DNA from: a virus
Reading direction: 5' to 3' (one strand)
IMG/VR virus record: IMGVR_UViG_3300025073_000104
Span: 1-39,092 of that record
DNA: 39,092 nt
Part shown: positions 14,172 through 20,558 of the stretch, piece by piece
Position numbering within the stretch: position 1 is the first letter of the stretch
Layout: every line of letters begins with the position of its first letter
Notes under the pieces: generated by a model
Database searches by the model: none
Seen by the model: the letters and a program-made list of their open reading frames with translations, nothing else
What the model was told of the DNA's origin: nothing
Program-made: the position numbers and the translations under genes

Positions 14172-14186
14172 ATTTATTTTTGTTAT

Positions 14187-14549
14187 TTAAAATAAATCTT
14201 TATCTTTAATGTCATATCCTCCTATAATTTTGAAAAACTGTAATAATTTATTCTTATCGGTAGCCGAACCGCTAAATTCTATTTTCTCATCTACGGCAAA
14301 TTTCGCGACTATATTCAAGTGACAAAGCTCGAAGAATTTATTTATCTTTTTTGTAAAAATCCTACATGGCGTACTCCTTTTTTCTCCGTTTACCATCCCT
14401 GTTAAAAGCGATAAACCTTCTCTCATATTATCAGGAGCGACTAGCTTTAATCCGACTGATGAAATATCGATATATATCTCGCCGTTAGAGAAAATCTCTA
14501 ACATTCGCGACTGCTGTTTTGCAAGTTCGATTATACTTTTTTTATTCAT
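14187..14549 (-). CDS. Hypothetical protein
   Basis: 120 aa, alternating beta/alpha (FSNGEIYIDISSVGLKLVAP, then FELCHLNIVAKFAVDEKIEF), with an acidic C-terminus (YDIKDKDLF). No motif is recognised. It lies 15 nt upstream of the exonuclease gene and has an A-rich leader (AAAACAAACCAAA). Its place in the recombination operon is the only hint of function. Confidence 0.55.
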   Translation of the reverse strand: MNKKSIIELAKQQSRMLEIFSNGEIYIDISSVGLKLVAPDNMREGLSLLTGMVNGEKRSTPCRIFTKKINKFFELCHLNIVAKFAVDEKIEFSGSATDKNKLLQFFKIIGGYDIKDKDLF

Positions 14550-14560
14550 TTTGGTTTGTT

Positions 14561-14806
14561 TTAAAATTTCAATTCATAACTATATCCGCAATCCGCACAG
14601 GTGAAGAACTCTCTACCCTCGACAACAGTTCCATTTTCATCCTCATCTGATTCGGTATCAATCCAAGTTTCATGCGAGCCACACTCCGGACACTTCTTGT
14701 CATCGCCATCATCGAAAGCGTCGCACTCTTGCCTCCAATCTCCGCCCAAAACATCTTCAGGATCTTCGCCTGTAAATGCTTTGAATTGTTTTTTTGTGGT
14801 TGTCAT
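14561..14806 (-). CDS. Acidic zinc-ribbon protein
   Basis: 81 aa, very acidic (Asp/Glu runs at residues 12-35 and 50-60). It contains KKCPECGSHETWID and FFTCADCGYSYELKF, two CxxC knuckles spaced as in TFIIS/transcript-cleavage-type zinc ribbons. Such ribbons are often found in phage proteins that bind RNA polymerase or DNA; the exact target is not visible. It precedes the 120-aa gene by 11 nt. Confidence 0.7.
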   Translation of the reverse strand: MTTTKKQFKAFTGEDPEDVLGGDWRQECDAFDDGDDKKCPECGSHETWIDTESDEDENGTVVEGREFFTCADCGYSYELKF

Positions 14807-14902
14807 GACCGTAATTGTTTAAGTTTTAGTTGTTTTTAGCGCATTACAGAGGTTTTGGAGTGAAATGCGAGTAATGCACCACCTCGTATAACAATACCGC
14901 CA

Positions 14903-15019
14903 TTAACGAAAGTCTGCGATTGTATGCGCGTCAGTCATTGAAACAAAAAGGAACAAGCCGATTGCGATAAGCAACAGCGTGACTCCGATTGTGTTTGATT
15001 TTTCTGAAATGTTTTTCAT
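14903..15019 (-). CDS. Small membrane protein (38 aa)
   Basis: MKNISEKSNTIGVTLLLIAI then a hydrophobic stretch to FVSMTDAHTIADFR, a single-span peptide of 38 residues. It is the first gene after a near-consensus promoter (15077-15105), 58 nt downstream of its -10. A further 19-codon frame begins by TAATG overlap with its stop but is too short to call. Confidence 0.55.
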   Translation of the reverse strand: MKNISEKSNTIGVTLLLIAIGLFLFVSMTDAHTIADFR

Positions 15020-15076
15020 GTCTTTTTTTGGTTAGTGTTAGTATTCATTACGGCTTAACAGCCTGAATGTACCTGT

Positions 15077-15105
15077 ATAATATACCTTCTTTTTGGGATT
15101 GTAAA
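15077..15105 (-). promoter_or_regulatory. Sigma70-like promoter (minus strand)
   Basis: Read on the minus strand: TTTACA (15105-15100), a 17-bp spacer, TATTAT (15082-15077). Each box is one base from the sigma70 consensus and the spacing is optimal. It lies in the 126-bp gap between the ninB-like gene and a 38-aa membrane gene, and would start transcription about 50 nt upstream of the latter. It could act as an internal promoter for the recombination part of the early operon. Confidence 0.6.
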
Positions 15106-15145
15106 GCGAAAATCATTTCTCAGACCTCTTGAATTGTATTGTGGT

Positions 15146-15562
15146 TTAGTATTCATATGGTTCATTAGGTTGCGGAATGTAAGTGCCAAACTCCTCGGAA
15201 GCCCATACTCTAACCTGTTTCATGTACTCCTCGAACTCGACTGTTGATAAATCCGTGGTGCTTCGGATAGTTGGAATCTTCTTGTCTTCCTTCCTCAAAA
15301 AATGCCATTTGAGAGCCTCATGCGTTTCGTTATGTGTCATGCCGAAATAGTTACCTAGTATCGGAATCATCACGCCCCAGTAGTATTTGTTTTGTTGCAA
15401 ACTTCTTGCGTCATAATGTCGGAGTTGCTTTTCGCCGACAGTCAGCTCGACTTCTCTACCTTCCAAGCCTAGTAACCAAAACTTGAAGCCCTCTTTGTTC
15501 TCAAGCTCGAGTTTGTTGCTTGCCACTTTTCCGTAAAATATCTTTCGGATTTGTTTTGTCAT
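15146..15562 (-). CDS. NinB-like recombination protein
   Basis: 138 aa from the ATG at 15562, chosen because it overlaps the HNH gene stop as ATGA and has the leader TAATCAAATTAAA; a longer frame exists but would overlap the HNH gene. The body contains YDARSLQQNKYYWGVMIPIL and GMTHNETHEALKWHF, then the ST-dipeptide segment IRSTTDLSTVEFEEYM, and a C-terminal WASEEFGTYIPQPNE. This is the NinB (lambda Orf-like) pattern. NinB/Orf substitutes for host RecFOR functions in phage recombination. Confidence 0.75.
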   Translation of the reverse strand: MTKQIRKIFYGKVASNKLELENKEGFKFWLLGLEGREVELTVGEKQLRHYDARSLQQNKYYWGVMIPILGNYFGMTHNETHEALKWHFLRKEDKKIPTIRSTTDLSTVEFEEYMKQVRVWASEEFGTYIPQPNEPYEY

Positions 15563-15783
15563 TTTAATTTGATTAAACCCATGTGGATTTTCGTGTGGCA
15601 ATCACTGCATAATGCGACCCCGTTATTAACATCTAGCGCAAGATCAATTCTTGAACCGCGAGAGTGCGGGAAATGGTGTCCGCATAGAGTCTGCTTATCT
15701 CCCCATCTTCCGCAGTGCTCACAATGCCATCCGGCTCTTGAACAAACTATCTCATGCCATTTTTTAAGGTTTACTTTTGCCAT
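15559..15783 (-). CDS. HNH endonuclease
   Basis: 74 aa, a minimal HNH domain. The motifs are WHCEHCGRW (first CxxC), CGHHFPHSRGSR (His-His of the active site), DVNNGVALCSDCHTKIH (Asn and the second CxxCH). It binds one structural zinc through four Cys and would nick or cleave DNA. In this position (between replication and NinB genes) it could assist recombination or be a remnant of a homing element; it is too small to carry its own specificity domain. Confidence 0.88.
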   Translation of the reverse strand: MAKVNLKKWHEIVCSRAGWHCEHCGRWGDKQTLCGHHFPHSRGSRIDLALDVNNGVALCSDCHTKIHMGLIKLK

Positions 15784-15786
15784 GTT

Positions 15787-16227
15787 TTAGTCGAATAAAG
15801 ATGGTGCGAATCCTTTCTCTTCTTGATACTCCTCTCGCTGTTTGTACTTTTCCGGAAAGAACTCTGATGCAAATTTCATCGGTGGGATCTTGCCTTGCCA
15901 GACTGGATGGTCAAACGGTAACGGCTCGGACTCTTTTGTGGCAACCCTGCTAACCACCGATACTCCGAAATGTATAAAATCCATCGCCTTCCAAGTCGGC
16001 AACCATCCGAGATTATTCCTGTGTACCAATCCCCAATACTGCAATTTCTGAAAGTTATTGTACTGGTTTTTCGTAAGTGCCAAATCCTTTTGAAGATTGG
16101 CTCTTGCCTTGTTCTTCTCGTAAAATTCCACCAGCTTGGCGAGAGCCGATACCATCGAGGCGTTGAGCGTATGCTTGTAGATTGTAGTCTTGTGACCGCA
16201 ACATTGGCAGATTTCGATTGATTCCAT
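15787..16227 (-). CDS. Zinc-ribbon protein of the replication region
   Basis: 146 aa. It starts MESIEICQCCGHKTTIYKHT, a CxCC knuckle without an obvious second pair. A helical middle follows (ASMVSALAKLVEFYEKNK, then KNQYNNFQKLQYWGLVHRNN) that looks like a winged-helix or DNA-binding helix. The C-terminus is proline/aromatic-rich (PLPFDHPVWQGKIPPMKF). I do not recognise the family. Adjacent helicase-loader and replication genes suggest a DNA-related role. Leader TAACCAATACAAAA. Confidence 0.6.
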   Translation of the reverse strand: MESIEICQCCGHKTTIYKHTLNASMVSALAKLVEFYEKNKARANLQKDLALTKNQYNNFQKLQYWGLVHRNNLGWLPTWKAMDFIHFGVSVVSRVATKESEPLPFDHPVWQGKIPPMKFASEFFPEKYKQREEYQEEKGFAPSLFD

Positions 16228-16245
16228 TTTTGTATTGGTTATGAT

Positions 16246-16506
16246 TTAAGCAGATAAATCCTTGTCGTCATATTTTCCTGAAGCAAGCGCATTAAGAATC
16301 GCTCCTGTGAAGTTGTCAAAATCTCCATTGAATTTTTCTTTAATCATTCTTGCCATTACCGTGAATTTTTCCTCGATATAAAAATAGTCAAGCGTACCAT
16401 ATTTGACATCACTTGTTTTATAGAACGCTTGGAATTTACTCATCATGTAGTCGAATATAAAAATTGCATCATCTGATCTTTTATCTGTGTTGATTGTTTT
16501 TTTCAT
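16246..16506 (-). CDS. Hypothetical protein
   Basis: 86 aa, helical and charged (DAIFIFDYMMSKFQAFYK, then EKFTVMARMIKEKFNGDF). Its start overlaps the stop of the helicase loader as ATGA (16503-16506), so it may be a partner of that protein. No family is recognised. Confidence 0.6.
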   Translation of the reverse strand: MKKTINTDKRSDDAIFIFDYMMSKFQAFYKTSDVKYGTLDYFYIEEKFTVMARMIKEKFNGDFDNFTGAILNALASGKYDDKDLSA

Positions 16507-17420
16507 AGATTTTTTTGATTAAATTTTAATTGTCTTAAGTCGTGTTTTTTGAAATTAAACTTCCTCATCCATCCAGCATCCGCGAATCTTGAAGCCAACC
16601 GATCATCTCCTATGTCATCAGCCGTTAGGTTTGTCGTGATAACTGTTTTCTTCCTGTTGTCGTATCTCGTATCGAATATTGAGAACATAATCTCTTTCAC
16701 AAAATCCGTGTTTTTCTGTGTACCCAAATCATCAACAATCAATACATCTACCGAGCGTAAGTCGTTTATAATTTTTCCCATGACATCCTCATCCCTTCGG
16801 TTTGCCATTGAGACTGTGCGTAATACCATCGCCAAGTCAACAGCTTTGAAAAACACAACATCGCGCATTGATTCTACAAGTTCGTTATTCAATAACTTCG
16901 CAAGGAATGTTTTTCCAGTGCCAGACCCACCGAAAACATAAGCACCCAGCTCCTCTTTGCCATCCAATATCCTTTCGGCATAATCAAGAAACTGTTTTTG
17001 AAATTCAAATCCATCTAGTATGTCAGACCAACCCACTTCGATTCCGGTGTGTTTAATCTTCTTATTCTGTCTTCCACTGCACTTGCACTGTTTGACAATA
17101 TACTCCTGTTCTTTTTTTATTGCTTCGCAGTCAAGTAAAGCCTTATCACGGCAAGGCTTACATTCACTTCTCAACGCCTCTATTTCGCCATAATCACCAA
17201 GCATAAATTTCTCATATCCAAGTTTGCCATTACAAGTTATACAAAAACTTTCTTCAACAACACCATCTGTAAATTCTATCTGGCGCAATCCCAAGCCTTT
17301 AACAATTGTCTTTAAAAGAAAATCCCTTGGATGTTCAAACCCATTATTCTCATCCATAAGGCTGGAATATATACGCGCTCCATTCTCCTCTGATGTTTTG
17401 AAACATTTTCCGATTATCAT
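16503..17420 (-). CDS. DnaC/IstB-like AAA+ helicase loader
   Basis: 305 aa. N-terminal residues 1-115 contain CITCNGKLGYEKF and ECKPC, a zinc-binding module. The AAA+ core follows: YVFGGSGTGKTFLAKLL (Walker A), VDVLIVDDLGTQ (Walker B with Asp-Asp), TVITTNLTADDIG (sensor 1) and SRFADAGWMRKF (arginine-finger region). This is the DnaC-type loader that delivers a replicative helicase to the origin. No phage helicase was found, so it probably loads the host DnaB. It lies downstream of the DUF1376-like replication gene; leader TAACCATAAAAAT. Confidence 0.9.
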   Translation of the reverse strand: MIIGKCFKTSEENGARIYSSLMDENNGFEHPRDFLLKTIVKGLGLRQIEFTDGVVEESFCITCNGKLGYEKFMLGDYGEIEALRSECKPCRDKALLDCEAIKKEQEYIVKQCKCSGRQNKKIKHTGIEVGWSDILDGFEFQKQFLDYAERILDGKEELGAYVFGGSGTGKTFLAKLLNNELVESMRDVVFFKAVDLAMVLRTVSMANRRDEDVMGKIINDLRSVDVLIVDDLGTQKNTDFVKEIMFSIFDTRYDNRKKTVITTNLTADDIGDDRLASRFADAGWMRKFNFKKHDLRQLKFNQKNL

Positions 17421-17437
17421 ATTTTTATGGTTAAAAA

Positions 17438-18265
17438 TTAGTCGTCATAGTAACCTTCTTGCTTCCATATCTCATGCTTCGGTTGTCCGTTGTCGTCTTT
17501 GATTTTTAAAAAACTTTCAATGGGTGAATCCACAAAGCGCGTAAGCCCACGCTTGAGGAAATCTTCAAGAGTCCACTTATGAGTCCAGAAATACAAATCA
17601 CTAGATAAAACCAGCGCGTATTTGTCTATGGCTGTCTTTAAGTCAGTATCTGTATAGGTCTTTAACGCCTTGCCAATAGCCTTATCCATACCATCCGTGA
17701 ATTGTTTGTGTTTAATTATTTCTTTAGAATTCCAGTATTCATAAACGCCTAAGTGTATCTCTTTCTTAAGAGATTTAGAAGAAGGAGAAGAAGAAGGAGA
17801 AGAAGAAGGAGAAGAAGAGTTTATGTTACCTTTATCCTCTCCTTTATCCATACCTTTATGTTTATCTTTCCCCGCTACCAGAGCCGAATAGTATGGGTTC
17901 GGCTTACCTTTTTTAAAGGCTGGGTTGCCTCCACCCTGCTTTCCGGCGCGTGAGCAGTTATCTTTGAAGTTATCTTGTTTATGTCGCTCGTATATCAATC
18001 GTTTATGAGTTATGTTTTCGGCTTGTATAGGACTTTTAACAAAGCATCGTTTTACCAATCCTAATTCTATATCTGTTAATCCTGATATTTTCGACAAATA
18101 AGCGTCGTCATTCCACAATTCACATTCTGCTGTTGTCCACATTGTCGCGAGTAGTTGTATATATCCTCCGCGTTGAGTTGCCGTCATGGCTATAACATTC
18201 GGATCTGCGAGCCAATCACTTGGATAAAATTGGAAGGAAGGTCTTTTTCTATTCTCGTTGGTCAT
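17438..18265 (-). CDS. DUF1376-like phage replication protein
   Basis: 275 aa. The N-terminal 110 residues carry the DUF1376 (YdaU-type) pattern: FQFYPSDWLADPNVIAMTAT, QRGGYIQLLATMWTT, and LSKISGLTDIELGLVKRCF, a winged-helix-like DNA-binding domain. A flexible linker then contains a Ser/Pro repeat (SSSPSSSPSSSPSS). The C-terminal part is helical, with WTHKWTLEDFLKRGLTRF, the C-terminal motif of phage replication initiators. With the DnaC-like loader next to it, it probably recognises the origin, which in such phages often lies within this gene. Leader TAACCAAACCAACA. Confidence 0.8.
   Translation of the reverse strand: MTNENRKRPSFQFYPSDWLADPNVIAMTATQRGGYIQLLATMWTTAECELWNDDAYLSKISGLTDIELGLVKRCFVKSPIQAENITHKRLIYERHKQDNFKDNCSRAGKQGGGNPAFKKGKPNPYYSALVAGKDKHKGMDKGEDKGNINSSSPSSSPSSSPSSKSLKKEIHLGVYEYWNSKEIIKHKQFTDGMDKAIGKALKTYTDTDLKTAIDKYALVLSSDLYFWTHKWTLEDFLKRGLTRFVDSPIESFLKIKDDNGQPKHEIWKQEGYYDD
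17778..17819 (-). repeat. 12-bp tandem repeat encoding a Ser/Pro linker
   Basis: Three and a half copies of GAAGAAGGAGAA (plus strand) encode SSSP on the minus strand in the replication protein. The tract lies between the DNA-binding and C-terminal domains. Purine-rich tandem DNA within a replication initiator can be part of an origin, but no iteron or AT-rich unwinding element is evident beside it. Confidence 0.85.
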
Positions 18266-18422
18266 TGTTGGTTTGGTTAGGTTTAGTATAGTTCCTTTTC
18301 ATTTCTACTTTATATCCATAACTAATGTTATTTACCGTTTCTATAAACGACAAATCTCCTTGCTCGTAATAGAAAGTAAGAGCCGTGAGTATTTCTGTGC
18401 GTGTCGGAAGGGTTGATTCCAT
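18249..18422 (-). CDS. First gene of the early operon, 57-aa unknown
   Basis: MESTLPTRTEILTALTFYYE begins a 57-residue helical protein ending NQTNNDQRE. Its ATG is preceded by TAACCT and lies about 33 nt downstream of the expected transcription start of the early promoter (18462-18490). It overlaps the start of the replication gene by 17 nt. No family is recognised. Confidence 0.55.
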   Translation of the reverse strand: MESTLPTRTEILTALTFYYEQGDLSFIETVNNISYGYKVEMKRNYTKPNQTNNDQRE

Positions 18423-18461
18423 AGGTTAGGTAAAGTAAAACTAAATTGGATGTACGACAGG

Positions 18462-18490
18462 AGTATAGACCATACAAAACCAAAAGTAAA
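18462..18490 (-). promoter_or_regulatory. Early promoter (minus strand)
   Basis: On the minus strand: TTTACT (18490-18485), 17-bp spacer, TATACT (18467-18462). Both boxes resemble sigma70 elements and the spacing is optimal. It points at the 57-aa gene and the whole replication/recombination operon. The 12-bp direct repeats lie directly upstream of the -35. Confidence 0.6.
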
Positions 18491-18502
18491 GTCTTTATTT
18501 AC

Positions 18503-18544
18503 TTTCACCGTTTTAACTTTGGAATCACCGTTGGAATAACCGTC
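18503..18544. promoter_or_regulatory. Direct-repeat operator candidate
   Basis: GGAATCACCGTT (18521-18532) and GGAATAACCGTC (18533-18544) are adjacent 12-bp direct repeats (10 of 12 identical). A third, weaker copy of the CACCGTT core is at 18506-18512. They sit just upstream of the early -35 and are spaced by about one helical turn, as expected for binding of an activator or replication protein. Confidence 0.55.
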
Positions 18545-18549
18545 GAGTC

Positions 18550-18580
18550 TGTGACACCAACTTGCCAACTATGTGTCACA
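18550..18580. promoter_or_regulatory. Inverted-repeat operator candidate
   Basis: TGTGACAC (18550-18557) and GTGTCACA (18573-18580) form a perfect 8-bp dyad with a 15-bp spacer, adjacent to the direct repeats in the divergent control region. The half-sites are 23 bp centre to centre, about two helical turns, which fits a dimeric DNA-binding protein. No transcription terminator function is indicated. Confidence 0.55.
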
Positions 18581-18714
18581 AACATTATAACGCCAACAAG
18601 ATAATGTATTTACAAACAAGGGTAGAACCGCTTGAAGGCTTACTTAAGCCATAACTAGATAACATTACTTCGTTTCCGTCCTCTCTATCCTCACAGGGCG
18701 CGAGAGTTACAAAC

Positions 18715-18743
18715 TTGCTAATCGTGGCGAGATGATTTACAAT
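18715..18743 (+). promoter_or_regulatory. Late promoter candidate (plus strand)
   Basis: TTGCTA (18715-18720), 17-bp spacer, TACAAT (18738-18743). The -10 is one base from consensus, the -35 two. Transcription would start about 15 nt upstream of the terminase small-subunit gene, giving a very short leader. A phage-encoded late activator may be needed given the weak -35. Confidence 0.5.
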
Positions 18744-18764
18744 TAAGCATGAAATAAAAACACT

Positions 18765-19103
18765 ATGGCTATTTTGAAAAAAAATCAAATAAAATCAAAA
18801 CAAGTCAAGGAAAGACGCGGAGGCATTAGGGAAGGTGCTGGAAGACCGAAAGGAAGTTTGAGCAAGGTTAGGTTTATTGACTATGTTTCGCAGGAAGAAG
18901 TGAATAAACTTGTGCAAGCCGCTAAAGACCAATCTCTTGATAAATCGGATCTCTTGAAGTTTGTGCTTGAACAAATCTTCGGAAAGGCTAGGCAGAGCAT
19001 AGGACTTGACGGCGGTGAGGAAGGGAAGCCTATTCTTTATTCGGAGATTGCTATCAAACTCGCCAAAAAATACACAGATGATTCAATTCAACCAGTGGCT
19101 TGA
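18765..19103 (+). CDS. Terminase small subunit
   Basis: 112 aa. The N-terminus is basic with the sequence GGIREGAGRPKGSLSK, the G-x-REGAGRPKG motif found in many phage terminase small subunits. A helical central part follows (LVQAAKDQSLDKSDLLKFVL), then a C-terminal tail. It recognises phage DNA and recruits the large subunit. Its 3' end overlaps the large-subunit start by 26 nt. Confidence 0.78.
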   Translation: MAILKKNQIKSKQVKERRGGIREGAGRPKGSLSKVRFIDYVSQEEVNKLVQAAKDQSLDKSDLLKFVLEQIFGKARQSIGLDGGEEGKPILYSEIAIKLAKKYTDDSIQPVA

Positions 19104-20547
19104 AGACCTCAAGAAAATACCAGAGCTTGAGCAAAAGGCATGGGTTCTTTCTACGCTAAAACCGAAACAGATGTTGCCTCTTTTCGGTATGTATTTCTTT
19201 CCGCATATACTTCAAGGATTCACAGAGGAATGTCATAGTGAACTTACAGAGGAGCTTGGCAGGCGCAAGGATAGCGCAATTATCTTTCCCAGAGCGCACG
19301 GTAAAACGACTTGGGAGAAGATTGATACAATCCACGACATCGTGTACTCGCTTGAGCCTGTTATACTTTATGTCGGCAATACACTCGGAGATGCACAGAA
19401 GCATTTTGAGTCAATTAAGATGGAGCTGGAGAATAACGAGTTGCTTCGTAGTGTATATGGCGACCTCGTTCCGGCTACTAATTCCGAGAGTAGGAAATGG
19501 ACTAATACACATTTTGAAACTAACAACGGCGTGAATGTCGTGGCTCGTGGTGCGTGCAAGGGTAGAGGCGTGAACATCAAAAACAAAAGACCTTCTAAAA
19601 TTATTCTTGACGATATAGAAGAAGACGATCAAGTAAGAAGTCCTGACCGCCGAGAGAAATTGCACAACTGGTTTTATGGCGTTATCTATCCTTCAAGGGA
19701 TTTCGAGAAAGGATTCGTGAAATGGATTGGCACGGTGATACACCCAGAGGTTGAAGTGCTTAAATTTTATAAAAAGTTCGGAGGTATATTCAAGACCGCA
19801 ACAAAAAACGGTGGTGATATTCTAGTCGATGAGCCGTTATGGAAAGGCAAGTTTACAAGAGAGAAGCTAATCGCAGAGCGCGAGGCGATAGGCACGGCGA
19901 AGTTTAATCAAGAGTACATGAATAATCCGATTGATGATGCGACTTCAAGATATAAGCGCGAATGGATTGAGAAGAATTATTACGAACAAAGCCAACTACC
20001 GGCGAACTGGCAACAATGGTTCAGAGTTGTTATGGCTGTTGACCCGAACGCTTCAGAGCGAGCTTCCGCTGACGCTATGGGTATTTGCGTAATGGGATTA
20101 GACACGAGAACGCAACTCCGATATGTGCTTGAATCTTTGGCGATTCGATTGACGATTGATAAGCAAACAAGTATAATCAAAGAGGTATACGATAGATGGA
20201 ATCCGAGCTTATGTGGAATTGAGTGCGTAATGAATCAGCGCGCGTTATACGATATGTCACGCGCAAGCGGAGAGATGAGATTGCTAGAGTTGAATCCGAG
20301 AAGCAAGGACAAGATTACAAGGTCGAGTTATGTTGAGCCGTTAGTCGAAGCAGGTAAGGTCAAATTTCTACCATCACATCAGACGCTCTATGACGAACTT
20401 ATTACATTCCCGAACGGTGAGCATGACGACACGGCTGATGCGTTTTTTTATGCTATGCAGATGCTCGATGAGTCCGGTTCAAATAGGCGCTTAAATACCG
20501 AAAGGCAGGCGACTATCTTCGGCAATATCAGAAACAAAAAATTTTAA
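19078..20547 (+). CDS. Terminase large subunit
   Basis: 489 aa from the ATG at 19078; an in-frame start at 19006 would overlap the small subunit further and adds a segment with no motif. ATPase motifs: SAIIFPRAHGKTT (Walker A, near residue 72) and PSKIILDDIEEDD (Walker B, near 174), with ILYVGNTLGDAQKH between them. Nuclease motifs of the RNase H-like domain: VMAVDPNASERASADAMG (first Asp, near 319), LCGIECV, and the C-terminal EHDDTADAFFYAMQ (near 448). It packages DNA and cuts it. The sequence relates to large terminases of phages with Mu-type heads. The overlapping start suggests coupled translation. Confidence 0.95.
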   Translation: MIQFNQWLEDLKKIPELEQKAWVLSTLKPKQMLPLFGMYFFPHILQGFTEECHSELTEELGRRKDSAIIFPRAHGKTTWEKIDTIHDIVYSLEPVILYVGNTLGDAQKHFESIKMELENNELLRSVYGDLVPATNSESRKWTNTHFETNNGVNVVARGACKGRGVNIKNKRPSKIILDDIEEDDQVRSPDRREKLHNWFYGVIYPSRDFEKGFVKWIGTVIHPEVEVLKFYKKFGGIFKTATKNGGDILVDEPLWKGKFTREKLIAEREAIGTAKFNQEYMNNPIDDATSRYKREWIEKNYYEQSQLPANWQQWFRVVMAVDPNASERASADAMGICVMGLDTRTQLRYVLESLAIRLTIDKQTSIIKEVYDRWNPSLCGIECVMNQRALYDMSRASGEMRLLELNPRSKDKITRSSYVEPLVEAGKVKFLPSHQTLYDELITFPNGEHDDTADAFFYAMQMLDESGSNRRLNTERQATIFGNIRNKKF

Positions 20548-20558
20548 AAACAAAAGAT

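Larger units (their letters stand above)
18423..18764. other. Divergent control region between early and late operons
   Basis: 342 bp without a convincing gene. It holds the early promoter, the direct and inverted repeats, a short palindrome GGCTTA-CT-TAAGCC (18637-18650), and the late promoter candidate (18715-18743). Open frames in it have unlikely composition and no proper leader. It is the only place where the two transcription blocks diverge. Confidence 0.7.

Noticed and set aside
14844-14903. 19-codon frame starting by TAATG overlap with a membrane microprotein
   Set aside because: Too short to judge; only the overlap supports it.
18341-18788. Two minus-strand frames (75 and 67 codons) in the divergent region
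   Set aside because: They cover the promoters and repeats or cross the start of the terminase gene, have no leader, and conflict with the better-supported 57-aa gene.
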